A stretch of DNA of 64,000 bases from Petunia secreta (lineage: Eukaryota; Streptophyta; Magnoliopsida; Solanales; Solanaceae). Positions 47,320 through 59,530 of this stretch are shown one piece after another. Every line of letters starts with the position of its first letter. Position 1 is the stretch's first letter. Location of the stretch: the NCBI GenBank assembly GCA_029990175.1, contig JARKIP010000053.1, positions 18,680,001-18,744,000 of the forward strand, read 5' to 3'. The notes beneath the pieces were generated by a model. That model ran no database searches. It was given only the letters and a program-made list of their open reading frames with translations, and was not told where the DNA came from. Both the position numbers and the translations under genes were made by a program.

Positions 47320-47910
47320 TTACCCACCAGGGCCGTGGGATCTCTTACTTTCCCGCTCTAACTTATGGTATGCCTCGAACCTTCGAGCAATATCAACAAC
47401 AATATCAAATGAAATACCGACCTCAATCTCTCGAGCCATCTGGGATCTCAAGGAAAAAGAAACGTCATCAATAAATCTTTGAATCTCTCGAAAGACGATG
47501 AACTGGTTCAAATGCATATTCGGCCATTTTATAGAATTCGATCTTATATTCTGAAACCAACAGGCTAACCGACTGGCTACCCTGTCAAATCCACTCGAAC
47601 TGGTAACACTTTTCATCTCGTTCGCTACTCGAAAGGAACTTTTCCACGAATCTAGAAGAAAAACCGAATCAAGTTAGCTAATAAGAGAGAGGCCCACCAA
47701 TTCAAGGCTGGACCCCTGAAACTGGAAAGAAGAATAATCAACACCATACCGCTTGATATAATCAAAAGCCTGAAGGATACGCTGGCATTATTTTATTTTA
47801 AAAAAATCACGAGGTTTATCTGATGCATTGCTTAAGAATATCGGAAGGTTCAACCGCGTAGAATAATGCAACCTCTTTAGGCACTCGGACCGAACTGATA
47901 CCTCGGTTGG
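47320..47910 (-). pseudogene. gag remnant of Element 2 (chromovirus-like)
   Basis: The frame 47616-47320 ends with IQRFIDDVSFSLRSQMAREI, then SFDIVVDIARRFE and KRSHGPGG. This is the order seen at the end of the capsid domain and start of the basic linker in Del/Tekay-type Gags (RFVxGL, MARE, VVDIARRIE, KRPRG). Upstream sequence to about 47910 contains broken pieces of the earlier capsid helices, with stops. Nothing of pol follows. It matches 8960-9551 in Element 1. The lineage call is inferred. Confidence 0.65.
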
Positions 47911-48464
47911 CTAACCAGCCAGAAAAATTAGAGGTACAACACATACTACCTCCGGAATATAATTTACTGCAGCAATATTAAGAACCGGAAAAGGAGCTCC
48001 TTGAGATCGAATGTCTGCAGATGCGGCAACCTGATAGGCTGCCCGGCGAATAATAGGTTCTTACGGTATCTGCGTCACCAAGATTCTCATAAAAGCATCG
48101 TAGAGAGCCAAGGGGAACACAAGGCCCTACTCCCTTGCCCATCGCGAGCTCGTACAGCTGGCACCTCCGTAACTAGATCGTCAGGACAATCAAAAACTCT
48201 CGGGGCTTCGTCAGTACTAGCCCTACGCTAGACTGCTTCGTTTTTAGCTCATACCGTTTGCTGATTTATTGTGCGAGGGTTCACAATTACCACGGAGGAA
48301 TTAACGAAAATACTTTTGCATCCTAGATCGGCGCACGATCAGAAAAGAAGGAAGTGAAACTTCCTAAATGCCATCATAGCCTCTCGTAGATAAGTACGGA
48401 CGGCTACGTACCCATCAACGATACTCTACTAGACATTGTCTTTGTCTGGACAGACACTAAACTG

Positions 48465-48477
48465 GGCTCTGATACCA
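48465..48477 (-). other. Primer binding site (initiator tRNA-Met type) of Element 2
   Basis: Minus strand TGGTATCAGAGCC, two bases after the 5' LTR. Confidence 0.95.
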
Positions 48478-48479
48478 AC

Positions 48480-50579
48480 TGACACGACCCGGAATCCGGT
48501 TAGGCCGTGCGGGCACCCGACATCCTCCCCTAGACCCGTCGGGCGAACCCTTACCAATTAAATTAGGAAAATAAATATAATAATTCATAAATAAGGACAA
48601 GACTAAAAACAAAAACACAGACATACTGATACCTCTAGCTGTACAAAAGAAATTACAGCTGACTACCCAACATACTAGGTTTAGGGCTATCCAGACTAGA
48701 CATCTAAGAGAACAAAGAAGACAAATATCTCCTGAAGGGAGCAAGATGCAACTGAAATAATAACCAATAAATTGGTGGCCATCCGAAATAAAAGCTGGCT
48801 CACCCTGACAGCTGAAGTCGTCTTCGCTCCTTCACAACGTGGCAAACTCAATCCTGAAGTGAACCTGCCGAAACGAAATAGATAGACAAGAAACAAACAA
48901 CAAACAAGGGTGAGTCAAAAGGACTCAATAAGTGGGGCAGACTAGCCACCTCAAAGAATAGGTTATCTAGCCAGAGAGAAGAAAAACAGATAAACTAAAT
49001 CCATCTTATTTGAACTATAAACAGGCAAAGCCAAATAATAACTGAAAACACGTATGGAATCATAAACAGCCAGGGACATAAGGTAGACAGAACATATAGA
49101 TATCCTAAACATGTCGACAATCAGAAATACATCCTGTTGCGGCGTGCAACCCGATCCATATATTCATACTGTTGCGGCGTGCAACCCGATCCGTATATTT
49201 ATACTGTTGCAGCGTGCAACGCGATCCGATCCATGTATTTATATTGTCGCGACGTGCAACCCGGGATACGAGCCAGAAATATATAGGCAAACTGAGATAC
49301 GGTATACATACCTTATATATAAAACACAACACGATAACCACACAATAGTCAGCACGCGGTGCCATGAAATGGGATGAATGCAGTATGATGCAACGGTGTC
49401 ACATGTGCCAAATAGATGGAGCAGAATCCCCCTGCTCCAGGGGCGGAATCCTCCTACCCTCAATATGATGCAATGGAGCGGAATCCTCATGCTCCGAGTG
49501 CGGAATCCTCCTACCCTCAATATGATGCAATGTGCATACGAATGCAACATGATGCAATAATAACCCATCACCAGCGCGGGACTCTCATCGAAAGCTGGAA
49601 AGTATATACCAACTCACAACCAAAGTACTATACTCAGATTCTCAATGCGATACCAATAACAGGACATAATATATAATATAGAATATAAATCTAAAGTTAA
49701 GGTGTAATGAGTACGCCTATCGGCAGCTACACACGTAAGGAACACGTAGTAGAAAATCCACGAGGCCAGGCGCCTCCAAAGAAATGGATATACACACTTA
49801 CATTGTTACAAAGTTAGTACATCCACTCAATAACCGCTTGTCCTTTGGTTTCATTGCCAAACGATCCCACTCTGAATGTTCTGGGGTGAAAATACTATTT
49901 TTCTCCGGCCCCTTTTCTCATTTTCTGGCATTTTTTCCACTGCGTTTTCTCCTTTTTTGTATCTGTACTTATGTACTATGTTTCTGTTTCTCAAAATGTA
50001 GTTGCTGCTCATTTCGTTCTTAGCTTAAAAGCTAAGGACCATCCACCGACCCCATTTAATTTTTGTCTTTTCTTTTTTTTCTTTAAAATTCGCTGCGACG
50101 GTAAAAATTAAAACTGTACCCTACGATATTCAAAATAATTCCAACTTTTGTATATGAGTTATAAAAAATATATGTAACATACTCGCGAAGGCGGATCTCA
50201 AATCGGGTTCCCGAAACTCAAGATGCGAATTTAAATGGAAAAGAAGTCAAATTATTTAACTTTCGGCATTTTAGCGGAAACTAGCCGAACAACATCGAAA
50301 TTCACTTTCGAAAGTTTACAAAGGTCATAAATTATCATACGAACCCAACGGCGCTTTCGGATTTCGAATCGGAGCTCATTCGGCAAAACCGAGCTCGAAA
50401 ATCTCTTTTTATTATTTATCGCCAATAAAAACTGAAACCTTCTTCCGATGCCTAGCAAACGAGGTCTGATTTAGCTCAAATTTTACAGGTAGGTCCTAAT
50501 GGACATTACAAATATTTTAAAATTATCGACACGCCAATCGGAGTCCTAACTTCCGAAACGACTGACCGAGGTCATTTCA
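48480..50579 (-). repeat. 5' LTR of Element 2 (2100 bp)
   Basis: Uninterrupted partner of the split LTR. Near 49060-49085 it reads straight through CATAAACAGCCAGGGACATA, the array's insertion site without the array. The right end is CGAAACGACTGACCGAGGTC...TTTCA. No coding signature. Confidence 0.94.
49136..49260. repeat. Hairpin tandem repeat in the Element 2 LTR (second copy)
   Basis: Four GTTGC/GCAAC units as at 43894-44019. One unit here has GTCGC in its left arm, a single change. Confidence 0.88.
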
Positions 50580-50584
50580 ACCAA
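50580..50584 (+). repeat. Right target-site duplication of Element 2 (accaa)
   Basis: ACCAA after the LTR end TTTCA, identical to 20814-20818. Confidence 0.93.
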
Positions 50585-50960
50585 AGTGCACCTCATAGTT
50601 GAAATGGCGATATGAGTAGGTGGGCTTTCATTCCCAAGTGCGAGCCACCGACTCTAACAGTGAGTGAATTTTTTCTGCAGCCTGAGCAAAAGCCTCGCAT
50701 TTCAATAGGCGACCTGCCGGTGCTTTTTCGCACTTTATTCCGTGGGCCGCCTCTTGCTTCTGCAATCTCGCCCTCTGTTTTGCGACTCGCCTTTTCTTTT
50801 GCGGCCTGTGAATTGTTTGAATATTTCAAGTGTTCTATTTCACTCCATTTCATTCCATGATCTTCACATGCAAATTTAGGATAATCATAAGCTTAATTAG
50901 GAGTAGGATGTAGTAGGAATTCATGAGCTAGCACACATGTTGAGCTGTTTCTATTCAGAT
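50585..50960 (+). other. Athila-like spacer, right side of Element 2
   Basis: Continues 19540-20818. GC palindromes such as GGCGACCTGCC and GCGACTCGCC occur. No supported gene; the frames at 50593-50860 are unsupported. Confidence 0.55.
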
Positions 50961-50963
50961 AAA

Positions 50964-53105
50964 TCATGCTAAAAAAGATGGAGCAAGGAAGCCATTTACC
51001 AAGGAACAAAGAAGAGAAGCTGAAGTGAAAAATAAGATGGAAGCCAATAAAGAAAGAGCTGATCAAGAAGCCAAGGCACATAAAAAGGGAAAGAATGTAA
51101 TAGAGTCAAGGCCTTCAAAACCAAAGACCACCCCTAGTTAAGGGCCTTCCATCACAGTAGAGGAATCTACATCAGATGTTGAAGATTGGGGGAGGTAGGA
51201 GTGCAAATACAACTGGAGTCTGCAAAGGAATCCCACAAAACATAGAAAATCCTAAATCACAGATTCAACAAGAATGAAGCCGCTGAAGCAATATACCATA
51301 TGCGAAGAACAATCTGTCCAGAGAAACAGGTACAAAGTGAATGGGTCAAGAAATATGGAGCTGAGTTATGGGAAGTGATTGATAGAAGAAAATGGTACTT
51401 TTTGCTAGAACTCCCGGTGAATACAATGAAATAATAGTGAAGGAATTCTATGACAACCTCTCACAAGACACCCAACCCAAATAAAAAGAAAGAAGTATTC
51501 AGGGTAAAGATGAGAACAATAGATATCACTATCTGTGATGAAGACATTAATGCAGCCTATGGGTTACCATCAGCCGACCAGTAGGAATATGAGCTAAAAG
51601 ACAGAAAGTGGGGAACAGATAAGGAAGGAAGCTTGAGGATATGGATATCATACATTATTGGTTCTCCTGGGATTATACCAACTTGGACTAAACCAGGAAT
51701 CCAAATTAGGAAGAAGGATTTAAGTTTGATTGCCAAGGGTTGGAACGCAGTGATAAGAAACAAGTTCATCACTTCATTGAACGATACAAGAATAACTAGA
51801 AAAAAGGCAGTTCTCATAGCTTCTATCATGAATTGCTTTGACATTGATGTTGGGAAGGCGATCCTTGAAAGAATTGGCTCGTCAGCTCATCAAAATGAAA
51901 CTGCCTATGGTTTTCCTTGTTTACTCACCAAACTCATAAGGCATGTTCCCATATTGCTTGACATGGATAACATCAAAGAAGCTAAAGGCACAGTGGATCT
52001 CAAAAGGACCCAAGATGATGAAGTGAAAGAAAGAGAAAAAGAGGAGTCCAGATGAACAAGGAGGAGATAGCAGTTGCAACCCCTCAAGGGGGAAAGAAAT
52101 CTCCAGTCAGGAAAATTCTAGCACCCCCTCAAGCATTGGAGGAAGTATCAGCCAAGCAGTTTGAACTTTTCCAAATCCCCAAAGCACTGAAAGAAATCAA
52201 TGACAACATTGTGGGATTGGACACTAGAGTGGGGCTCCTGAGAGGACCATCTGTGGAGCTTGAAAGAGCTCTAAGACTCATTGTTGCTGCTATAGAAGAA
52301 CTCACCAAAGCTGTGACAGAAAACACCACCAATGTGACTGAATTGACTGATAGAGTGAGGGACTTGGAGCAATCAGACTTGAACACTAGAACAACATTGA
52401 AGCACCTGAGGATTGATAAAGGAATAATCCGAAGAAATGTGCCAAGCAAGTCAGACAAGGGAGTACAGGTGCAGCTTGAGAGTGATGAAGAAGAATTGGA
52501 TGATGAAGAGGAAGAAGATGAAAGTGAAGAAGAAGAAGAAGAAGAAGACATTGAAGAGAAAAATGAACCAGAAGAAGGAAGCACCACAACAAAGGTAAAA
52601 AAAATATCTGAACAGATGATGGCAAGGATTGAAGCTCATAGAAAAGAGAAATTCCAAAAGCAACAAGAGCTTAAAAGACATAGAAAAGGTGGAGCAGAAC
52701 AAGAAAAGAAAGAAGGCCCTGAAGTGAAGAAGCAAAAGAAGGAAGAAGAGGTGAACGGTCAAGTGGCTGCAAGGCCAAAGTTAGTTGAAAAGGCTAGTGC
52801 TAAAAAAGAAGACCCTAAAGCCTATGTGAGAAAGAGAAAAGCTGAAGACATTGCAAAGAAAGAAGACAAGAAAGATGATACCAAAGCAGAGGAGACAAAA
52901 AAACAAAAATCTGAAAGAAAAGAGCATGAGAGAGCCAAACTAGAAGAAGACGAAAGAAGAATGGCAGAAACAAGAAAGAAAATGGATGAAGAAGCAGCAA
53001 TGGCAGAAAAGCTGAGGAAGGAACAACTAGCTAAACTAGAAGAAGCACACACAAAGAAATTGGCTACCACAACTAGAGGTTTCAATTATGACCCAAAAGT
53101 ATTTG
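50964..53105 (+). pseudogene. 3' ORF of the Athila-like element (plant transposon-protein domain and Glu/Lys-rich tail)
   Basis: Read across frameshifts. 50964-51200 is a basic helix with KKDGARKPFTKEQRREAEVK. About 51290-52055 resembles the 'putative plant transposon protein' domain: WVKKYGAELWEVIDRRKWYF, VKEFYDNLSQ, then ISYIIGSPGIIPTW and IASIMNCFDIDVGKAILERI. 52052-53105 is a long acidic and Lys/Glu-rich coiled coil with a run of Asp/Glu near 52490-52580. The TGA ending one frame overlaps the ATG of the next (52052-52055), so a one-base shift separates them. It is cut at 53105 by the solo LTR. Function is unknown; it occupies the env-like position. Confidence 0.68.
53101..53105 (+). repeat. 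Left target-site duplication of the solo LTR (atttg)
   Basis: ATTTG before TGTCACGACC; repeated at 55922-55926. Confidence 0.92.
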
Positions 53106-53857
53106 TGTCACGACCCAATTTCCAAGGGCTCGTGATGGCACCTAAACAACATTTGCCTAGGCGAACCAATGAAACAAGATGCGGAAAAGAACAATAATGT
53201 GAAAAGATCATAAATGGATATATAAATATAAAAAGGTGAAGTCCAAAAGAATATATCCACAAAAGAATTGGAGCATTCTAAGAGTGACTCAATAAAGTAT
53301 GAATATACATCAAAGAAATCTGAGTCCTATCTCAAAGTGACTCCGGCGGTATGCCACCATGGTCTGTGTGGTCGGCTCACCTCAATCAAAAGTCTCAGAA
53401 GCCTCGGGAACCGCTAACGTCCGGGCTGCTGACTGGATGAAGGACCTGCGCACGTAGCAGAGTAAGTTATGAGCCGAAGCCCAGTAAGATCACCGACAGG
53501 CCCGCTAAGGTACCCTTGCGGGACAAGTCGCTACATGCATCATAAGCAACAACATACTATAGTAATCATACAATAAAGTAGTGAAATCACAAATAGATGT
53601 AACACATTCCATACACACAAGTAGTAACCAGAAGTCTCAAGGATTATGCCCATCCAACGTAAGGCATAGGTCAACTCAGCGGCGGTTTGGAGGTCCAATC
53701 TCTACTCCCGTGCCGACTAACCTAGACCTACGATGGACTAGCAACACCACTACTAAGTATCAACCATATACCGTGACCCGAAGTCACTATCACAATCATG
53801 AATAAGTAGACCAACGACCCGTAGTCGTTGGCTCATCTCAAATCTGTCTACGATCGC

Positions 53858-54023
53858 ACCACACCCCCTGTCAAGTGTGCCGTATCTCAATAAATCAAGT
53901 GACCACACCACACCCCCTGTCAAGTGTGTCACATCTCAAAGATCAAGTGTCCACACCACACCCCCTGTCAAGTGTGACACATCTCATAGTATAGGCGATA
54001 CCACACCCCCTGTCAAGTGTCCC
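53858..54023. repeat. 48-bp minisatellite in the solo LTR
   Basis: Four copies around the core CCACACCCCCTGTCAAGTGT, spaced 46-49 bp. Confidence 0.9.
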
Positions 54024-55044
54024 TCTAACAGTATTAATATCCACGACATTAATAACAATAACAGAAATAATAACAGAAATATTAATAACGATAATATTTC
54101 ACAGTCACCGTAACCCAGGTTGGTTATGCTAGCTGAACGTAAGGCGAAGGTTAACCCGACCACAGTTTGGGGGTACAATCCCTACTCCCATGTCGTCCAA
54201 CCCAAGGTTACGTATAGACAGCACTACCCAACCCGGCACGTGAACAAATCAAGTACCAATATCATACAAAAGCCGGCAAAATCCTCGGCAAGACATTTAT
54301 CATGACATGCCGGCAACATCCTCGGCCATGTCCCAAGTTCTTGCTATCTAAGCATGGCGTAGCAAGAGTTACTACGATAAATTTAAGCTACCTCGACGTA
54401 GCGTTTAGACCGGCACATACCTCGGTCGAGTCACAATCTCGCTATTTATAACAAACAATAATAGCAAGTAATTCACATCATTAATCCTAACCATTGTTAG
54501 GTATATATATGCGTACATGAAGCATACTAGCATGAAGGAAGAGTCCACAAGCACAATAGAGGTCAAGTCTCACTTACATCGAAATTCGGGCTCAAATGCC
54601 GGGAAGAATCTCCTTTCCCGCTCGCCATGTCCGCGAAGGACTCTCCACTAGGTCTATTAAGACAAGATATAGCACATATGAGTGCTCAATTATAGCTATT
54701 TAAGCCTATAGGCATCCTAGGGTAAAAATTACCAAAATGCCCCCGGGTAGGGCCGAGCCCTAAATTTACAAAATGTACTTTTCCGGACTCCCCACGCTCC
54801 CGTGAGTCCAAAAGTACAATTAGATTCCACATGCGAGCCTTGCTCGATGTCTTTCCCCAATTCCTAAGAATCTAGGGTTCTAACCCATTTCCAAGAATCA
54901 ACCCTTTGATTCTTGTGTTAATCAACATAAAGATGGATTGAAAGGGCTTACCTTAAGTGTAAGTATGATTGGGTCTTCAAGAAATACCCAAAAATCGCCT
55001 CAAGAGCTCACCAAATGATTTTTATAAGTTATGAACCGAAATGG

Positions 55045-55056
55045 CCTTTTTATAGC
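55045..55056 (-). promoter_or_regulatory. TATA box of the solo LTR
   Basis: Minus strand GCTATAAAAAGG about 870 bp after the LTR start in minus sense. Confidence 0.5.
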
Positions 55057-56711
55057 AGTTTTTGCCTCTGTGACAGCTTCTTTTGAAAAAATCATAACTT
55101 TTGATAGGAATTTCCAAATTACCTGAAACCGGTGCCATTAGAACCACAACTCAAAGGGCTACAACTTTCATGTTTTGAGTTTTTCCTAATTCCTTACGGA
55201 TTGGCCGGAAAATCAGCTTTTATCCGGCTGTTTGCGCCAAAACAGAACAGAAAAGTCGCACCAGATTTTCTACTGTTTTAGGGGCAAAACGGGACCCTAC
55301 GAAGCTCGGAATGATCCCAAATTTTGCACACAAGCCATAAAATACTTGGGTGACATGCTCGTCAAGACGGAACTCAATTCGGACCTCCAGAACTCAAAAA
55401 GTGGGTCCCACGGCAAAGGTTCAATTTTCGACTTTCGCCAAAATAGCGAAATTTAACCAAACGGCCTCGGAATCCAATTCCGAAAGTTGCTACAAGTCAC
55501 AAATGACTATACAAACCTAACGGAACTTTCGGATCTCTCATCGGAGCTCATTTGCTCTAATCGAGCTCGGAAACCTCTTTTAACTCTTTTAAACTTCCGA
55601 AATGGGGACTTTATCAAAAGTCCTATCAAACAAGGTCCGTTTTCAATTTTGAAGGTTGCTACATATCATAAATGACGAGACGGACCTAACGGTGCGCTCG
55701 CATTTTCCATCGGGGTTCGTTTACTCAAAACGACCTATCGAAACCTCAAATTCCTTTCCGGAATTTCATAAACTGATCCTTTTCTCGAAAACCTATCAAA
55801 CGGACTCCGTTTCGACTCAGATTTCACAGACGGGTCATAAATGACCTAACGGAGCTTTTGGGACTGTCGATACGTAAATCGAGGTCCCAGATCTCGTAAC
55901 GACTATTTGAGGGTCGTTACAATTTGATCCGCCCAGAACTTCACGGGTTCAACCCCAACTAATTTGATGATGGTCTAATAATTCACCCGCCCAAAAAAAA
56001 CCCATAAAAATTACGGGCCAAAAATTAGCCCATGAAATTCTCCTTGCTGACCCATTACAGAAACCCATCGTGATTTTCTTCACTGACCAAACCCATCAGT
56101 ATTTTTAATACCAAAAATTTCCTAACATTCATACCAAACCCATCAGTATTTTTCATACCAAAAATCCCTTCTTTCAAAATTCCTAACATTCACACTAAAA
56201 AAATCAGTATTTTAATCGCTATTTTTGTCAAAGACAACATCAAAGTGACAAACAAAGGTACGATTTAGTGATTTTTCATGTCGTCTTTATCGTTTTTAGT
56301 ATATAGAATATATAATTTTTCTTCTGAAATTAAAAATTCAATATTGAAAAAATAATATTTCCTAAGACAAATTGTAATTAACATTCCTTATTCATCTTAT
56401 AGATCTGTATATGTGATGAGAGAAAGCTTCTTTTTCTGGGTTTGGATCGGTATTTGTGAGGTTAAATTTTATAATAAGATGAGTTAACGGAAAAGGGTCA
56501 AAATGTTTCACGAAAATCATAATTTTTATAATATCCGGTAAAATTTGTTGTTCTATTTAACTCTAGAGTACTCCATTCTTTCATAAGCTTGTCAACAACG
56601 TCTCCGGCTTTTCTGTTCTTGAAATTGTCATCAGCCAAGCACAAGCCAGTGCAGTTTAATATTATTTCTAGCCTTTTATTTTTTTGTGCAGCCACTTTTT
56701 AACCACTTGCT

Positions 56712-58702
56712 ATGGAGGATAATGATGAAGATCCTATTGAGGAGAGTATTTCAAGTTCAACATCAAAACGGCAAAGAACTAATTCTGTAGCGTGGGAGCA
56801 TTTTGAGAAGTTGCCGTTGGATAGTTATCCGGATAGTAGATTAAGAGGAAAATATAAAAAATGTGGGCATGTCTTTTTGGCTGACTCGAGAGCTGGAACA
56901 ACAAGTTTGCATCGCCATTATGCTAAGCACCAAGTTAAAGTATCCCAAGTGCCAGCAGATCACGAACAATATCGTGAAAAGGTATCCAAGGCAATAGTTA
57001 GACACAACTATCCATTTAGCTTTGTGGAACATGAAGGGATTAGAGAGTTGCATCTTTTTTTGAATCCTGCTAATAAAACTCTTTCAAGAAACACTGCACG
57101 AGCTGACATTTGTAAGTTGTATCAGAAAGAGAAAGAGGTACTCGAGAATGAACTTGCATCTATTCCGAGTAGGATATGTTGGACATCTGATTTGTGGACT
57201 TCAATCACTTCTAATAGTTATATGTGTGTTACTGGACATTACATTGATTTGAATTGGGTTTTACAAAAAAAAGTTCTGATTTTTCGTCATGTGCCTCCTC
57301 CCCATAACGGTGCCATCATAAGTCCAACATTGATCAATATGCTTCAAGAATGGGGAGTTGAGAAGAAGATCTTTTCTATAACCTTGGATAATGCGACATA
57401 TAATGAAGGTGTTGTGGATAGATTGATTCAACATTTTAACTTGATGAATTCTTTACTTTGTAGTGGAGATTTTGTGCACATTCTATGTGCGAACCACATT
57501 TTAAATGGTTGTCAAAGAAGGCCTGAAAACAATTAACACTGCAATATCTAACATTAGAGAAAGTATCAAATAAATTAGAGGTTCCGAGTCGAGGATGATA
57601 AAGTTTATAGAGTGTATCAAGAACCTTGGCCTAAAGATGAACGTGAAAATGCGTCAAGATGTATCTACAAGGTGGAATTATACATTTTTGATGCTTGATA
57701 GTGCTATACCCTACCGTCGAGCCTTTTTTGATTACAAGCTACTTGATTCTGAGTTTACATATTGTCCTTCAGAAGAGGACTGGGTTAAAGCTGAAAGAAT
57801 TGCCGAGTTTTTGAAGCATTTCTATGTTGTCACTACTTTGTTTTCAGGGAACCAATATCCCACTGCAAATTTGTACTTTCATAAAGTTTGAAAAATTCAT
57901 TTGATGATAAGAGAACATAGAAATAGCGAGGATCCTAGCATCAAGAAAATGGCCATAGAAATGGAGTAGAAATTCAAGAAATATTGGCAAGAAGACTACA
58001 CCCCGATTGCTTCCATTGAAGTAGCTCTTGATCCTCGTTACAAGTTAAAACTTGTGAAATATTATTTTAACAATCTTGATCCATTCACTTGAAACGAAAA
58101 GGTCAAGGCTACTGAAGATAATATGCATAAATTATTTAAAGAGTACTTAGAATGTCACGTGTCTGATGTTGGGATGGTGGGAGTAGTGGTGGATATGAGG
58201 TTGATATGATGGATGGAATGGATGAGTTTGATATGTTTGAAAGTCCATCTGATTTTGGTACAGTAAAAACACAATTGAATCTATACTTGGAAGAGCCTAT
58301 GTTGGTACGCAAAGGAAATGAGAACTTGGATGTACTTAAGTTTTGGAAGGATAATAGGAAAAAATACCCGAAACTCTCATTGATGGCACGTGATTTGATA
58401 AGTATTCCTATCACCACTGTCGCATTCGAGTCAACTTTTAGCATTGGAGGTCGTGTGATTGGCAAATACAAAAATTTAATTTTACCTGAGAATGCAGAAG
58501 CTAAGTTGTGTTCACAAGATCGGCTCTATGGTCATTAAGGTAAAATAAGAGCATAATTGTTATTATTTGTTTATTCACTCTTTCTTGTAGCTTGACGATT
58601 CTTTAAGTTTTTATATTTTCAACTTCTAGCGACTCGGATGATGAAGATGATGACATTGCCATCAACGTGGAGAAAATTGCTACGAAATTTTTAGTTCCGT
58701 GA
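56712..58702 (+). pseudogene. hAT transposase pseudogene (BED finger, DAYSLEEPER/RICESLEEPER-like)
   Basis: Begins at the ATG at 56712. Residues about 26-75 are a BED-type zinc finger (GKYKKCGHVFL ... HRHYAKH) that has lost its first Cys. The catalytic region has RICWTSDLWTSITSNSY and FSITLDNATYN. A frameshift near 57500 and stops near 57534, 57572, 57888, 57968 and 58090 break the chain. The C-terminal dimerisation domain is well kept (LDVLKFWKDNRKKYP, ITTVAFESTFSIGGR) to 58538. A likely last intron runs from GTAAAATAAG at 58540 to about 58629, with a final exon SDDEDDDIAINVEKIATKFL ending at 58702. Confidence 0.9.
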
Positions 58703-58939
58703 TATGTGCATGTATTTTTTTAGAAGCTGGATGATACAAAAAGATTGTTTTGGATGCTACTGTTGTTCTTTTACTGCCCCTTGTAGTTTCAGTTAATAAT
58801 GTTTGCTTGTTTAATTGTTTACTTCATGTCCAAAGTTCATATTCTGAGCTTTATATTTGTTTGTTCCTATTCTCTTTTGTGTGTCTTGAAATGGAGTAAG
58901 AAGTCTAGTTAGACTGTAGGCTTGTGCAGAGGCAGTCAA
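58703..58939. other. Interval after the transposase, no gene
   Basis: AT-rich, probably the 3' UTR of the transposase gene followed by the edge of the captured fragment. Nothing further recognised. Confidence 0.4.
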
Positions 58940-59365
58940 ATACTCTGTTTGCTTGTTATATCCATGGCATTGAAGCTGTAGCTTATTCTTCCATCTGACC
59001 TTACTTTCCATCTGACATGACATTCCTGAATCCTATGTCTTTAACCATTGCAACCAAATGGGATGTTATGTCATACTTGAGTAGCCTATTCTTCAAGTCC
59101 TCTCCAGAAGTCCAAGGACATAAAGCAACAAATGATCCTGGTTCTTTTTCAGTATGAATCTCTCAACTTTGCATCCTGTTATAATCACTGCTCCACAGTC
59201 CACAACATCCACCAACCAAGTTGTATCAGTACCCTTCTTCTCACCTCCTTTACAGCCATAGCAACATGAGCCACAATAATGATTTTCAGATGAGTTTCGT
59301 GCCACACCTTCAACTTCAAGACCAAGATTTTCACACCCTTTTTGGAGAACTGCACAGATGTGCAT
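58940..59365 (-). pseudogene. Rearranged fragment of a long-chain-alcohol oxidase (FAO) gene
   Basis: Minus frame 59359-59143 reads [20 protein letters not shown], then [20 protein letters not shown] and [20 protein letters not shown]. This is characteristic of plant FAO, a membrane-bound GMC-type flavoprotein that oxidises long-chain fatty alcohols to aldehydes. In another frame, about 59148-59020, [20 protein letters not shown] and SHLVAMVKDIG follow, then RSDGRISYSFNAMD to about 58950, in FAO order. Pieces between them are missing and the frames do not join. It is antisense to the transposase and lies inside the hAT region, so capture of host sequence is likely. Confidence 0.8.
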
Positions 59366-59530
59366 CCAATTTGTACATACTATTTACAAATGTGCTTTGT
59401 TATATAGAAATTAGACAATATATTATTAGTACTACCAATAAAATTCAGAATAAGTCTGTATGCAGCTCATCTAGTAGGTGCAAACATAAGCTTGACACTA
59501 ATATAATGGCTTATAAGTTCTTATTATAAA

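Larger units (their letters stand above)
20819..50579 (-). mobile_element. Element 2: non-autonomous Ty3/gypsy element carrying a nested 22.4 kb array
   Basis: Left LTR = 20819-21415 plus 43831-45340 (2107 bp without the array). Internal = 45341-48479. Right LTR = 48480-50579 (2100 bp). The near-equal LTR lengths after removal of the array, and the perfect accaa duplication, show the structure. The polypurine tract at the left LTR and the iMet primer site at the right LTR give the minus orientation. It shares ends, order and gag relic with Element 1. The own length is about 7.35 kb. The LTRs look closely similar, so it is fairly young and younger than the Athila copy it split. Confidence 0.93.
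53106..55921 (-). mobile_element. Solo LTR (2816 bp) of an Element 1/2-related family
   Basis: + strand ends TGTCACGACC...GGTCGTTACA, with perfect 5-bp duplications. No internal region, so the element was reduced by LTR-LTR recombination. Orientation is minus, by analogy with Elements 1 and 2 and from a minus TATA box (GCTATAAAAAGG, 55045-55056). Both ends form hairpins like those of Elements 1 and 2. It has a 48-bp minisatellite at 53858-54023. The frames inside have no signature. Confidence 0.92.

Noticed and set aside
47030..47482. 150-codon plus-strand frame in Element 2
   Set aside because: Overlaps and is antisense to the gag relic on the minus strand; no equivalent open frame in Element 1.
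52129..53085. Ser- and Phe-rich minus-strand frames
   Set aside because: Antisense of Glu/Lys codon runs (GAA/AAG) in the 3' ORF.
55232..55844. Three consecutive plus-strand frames in the solo LTR
   Set aside because: They lie within a solo LTR, in the U3-like part, and match no domain.
59221..59529. 102-codon plus-strand frame
   Set aside because: Antisense to the FAO fragment, which explains the sequence on the minus strand.
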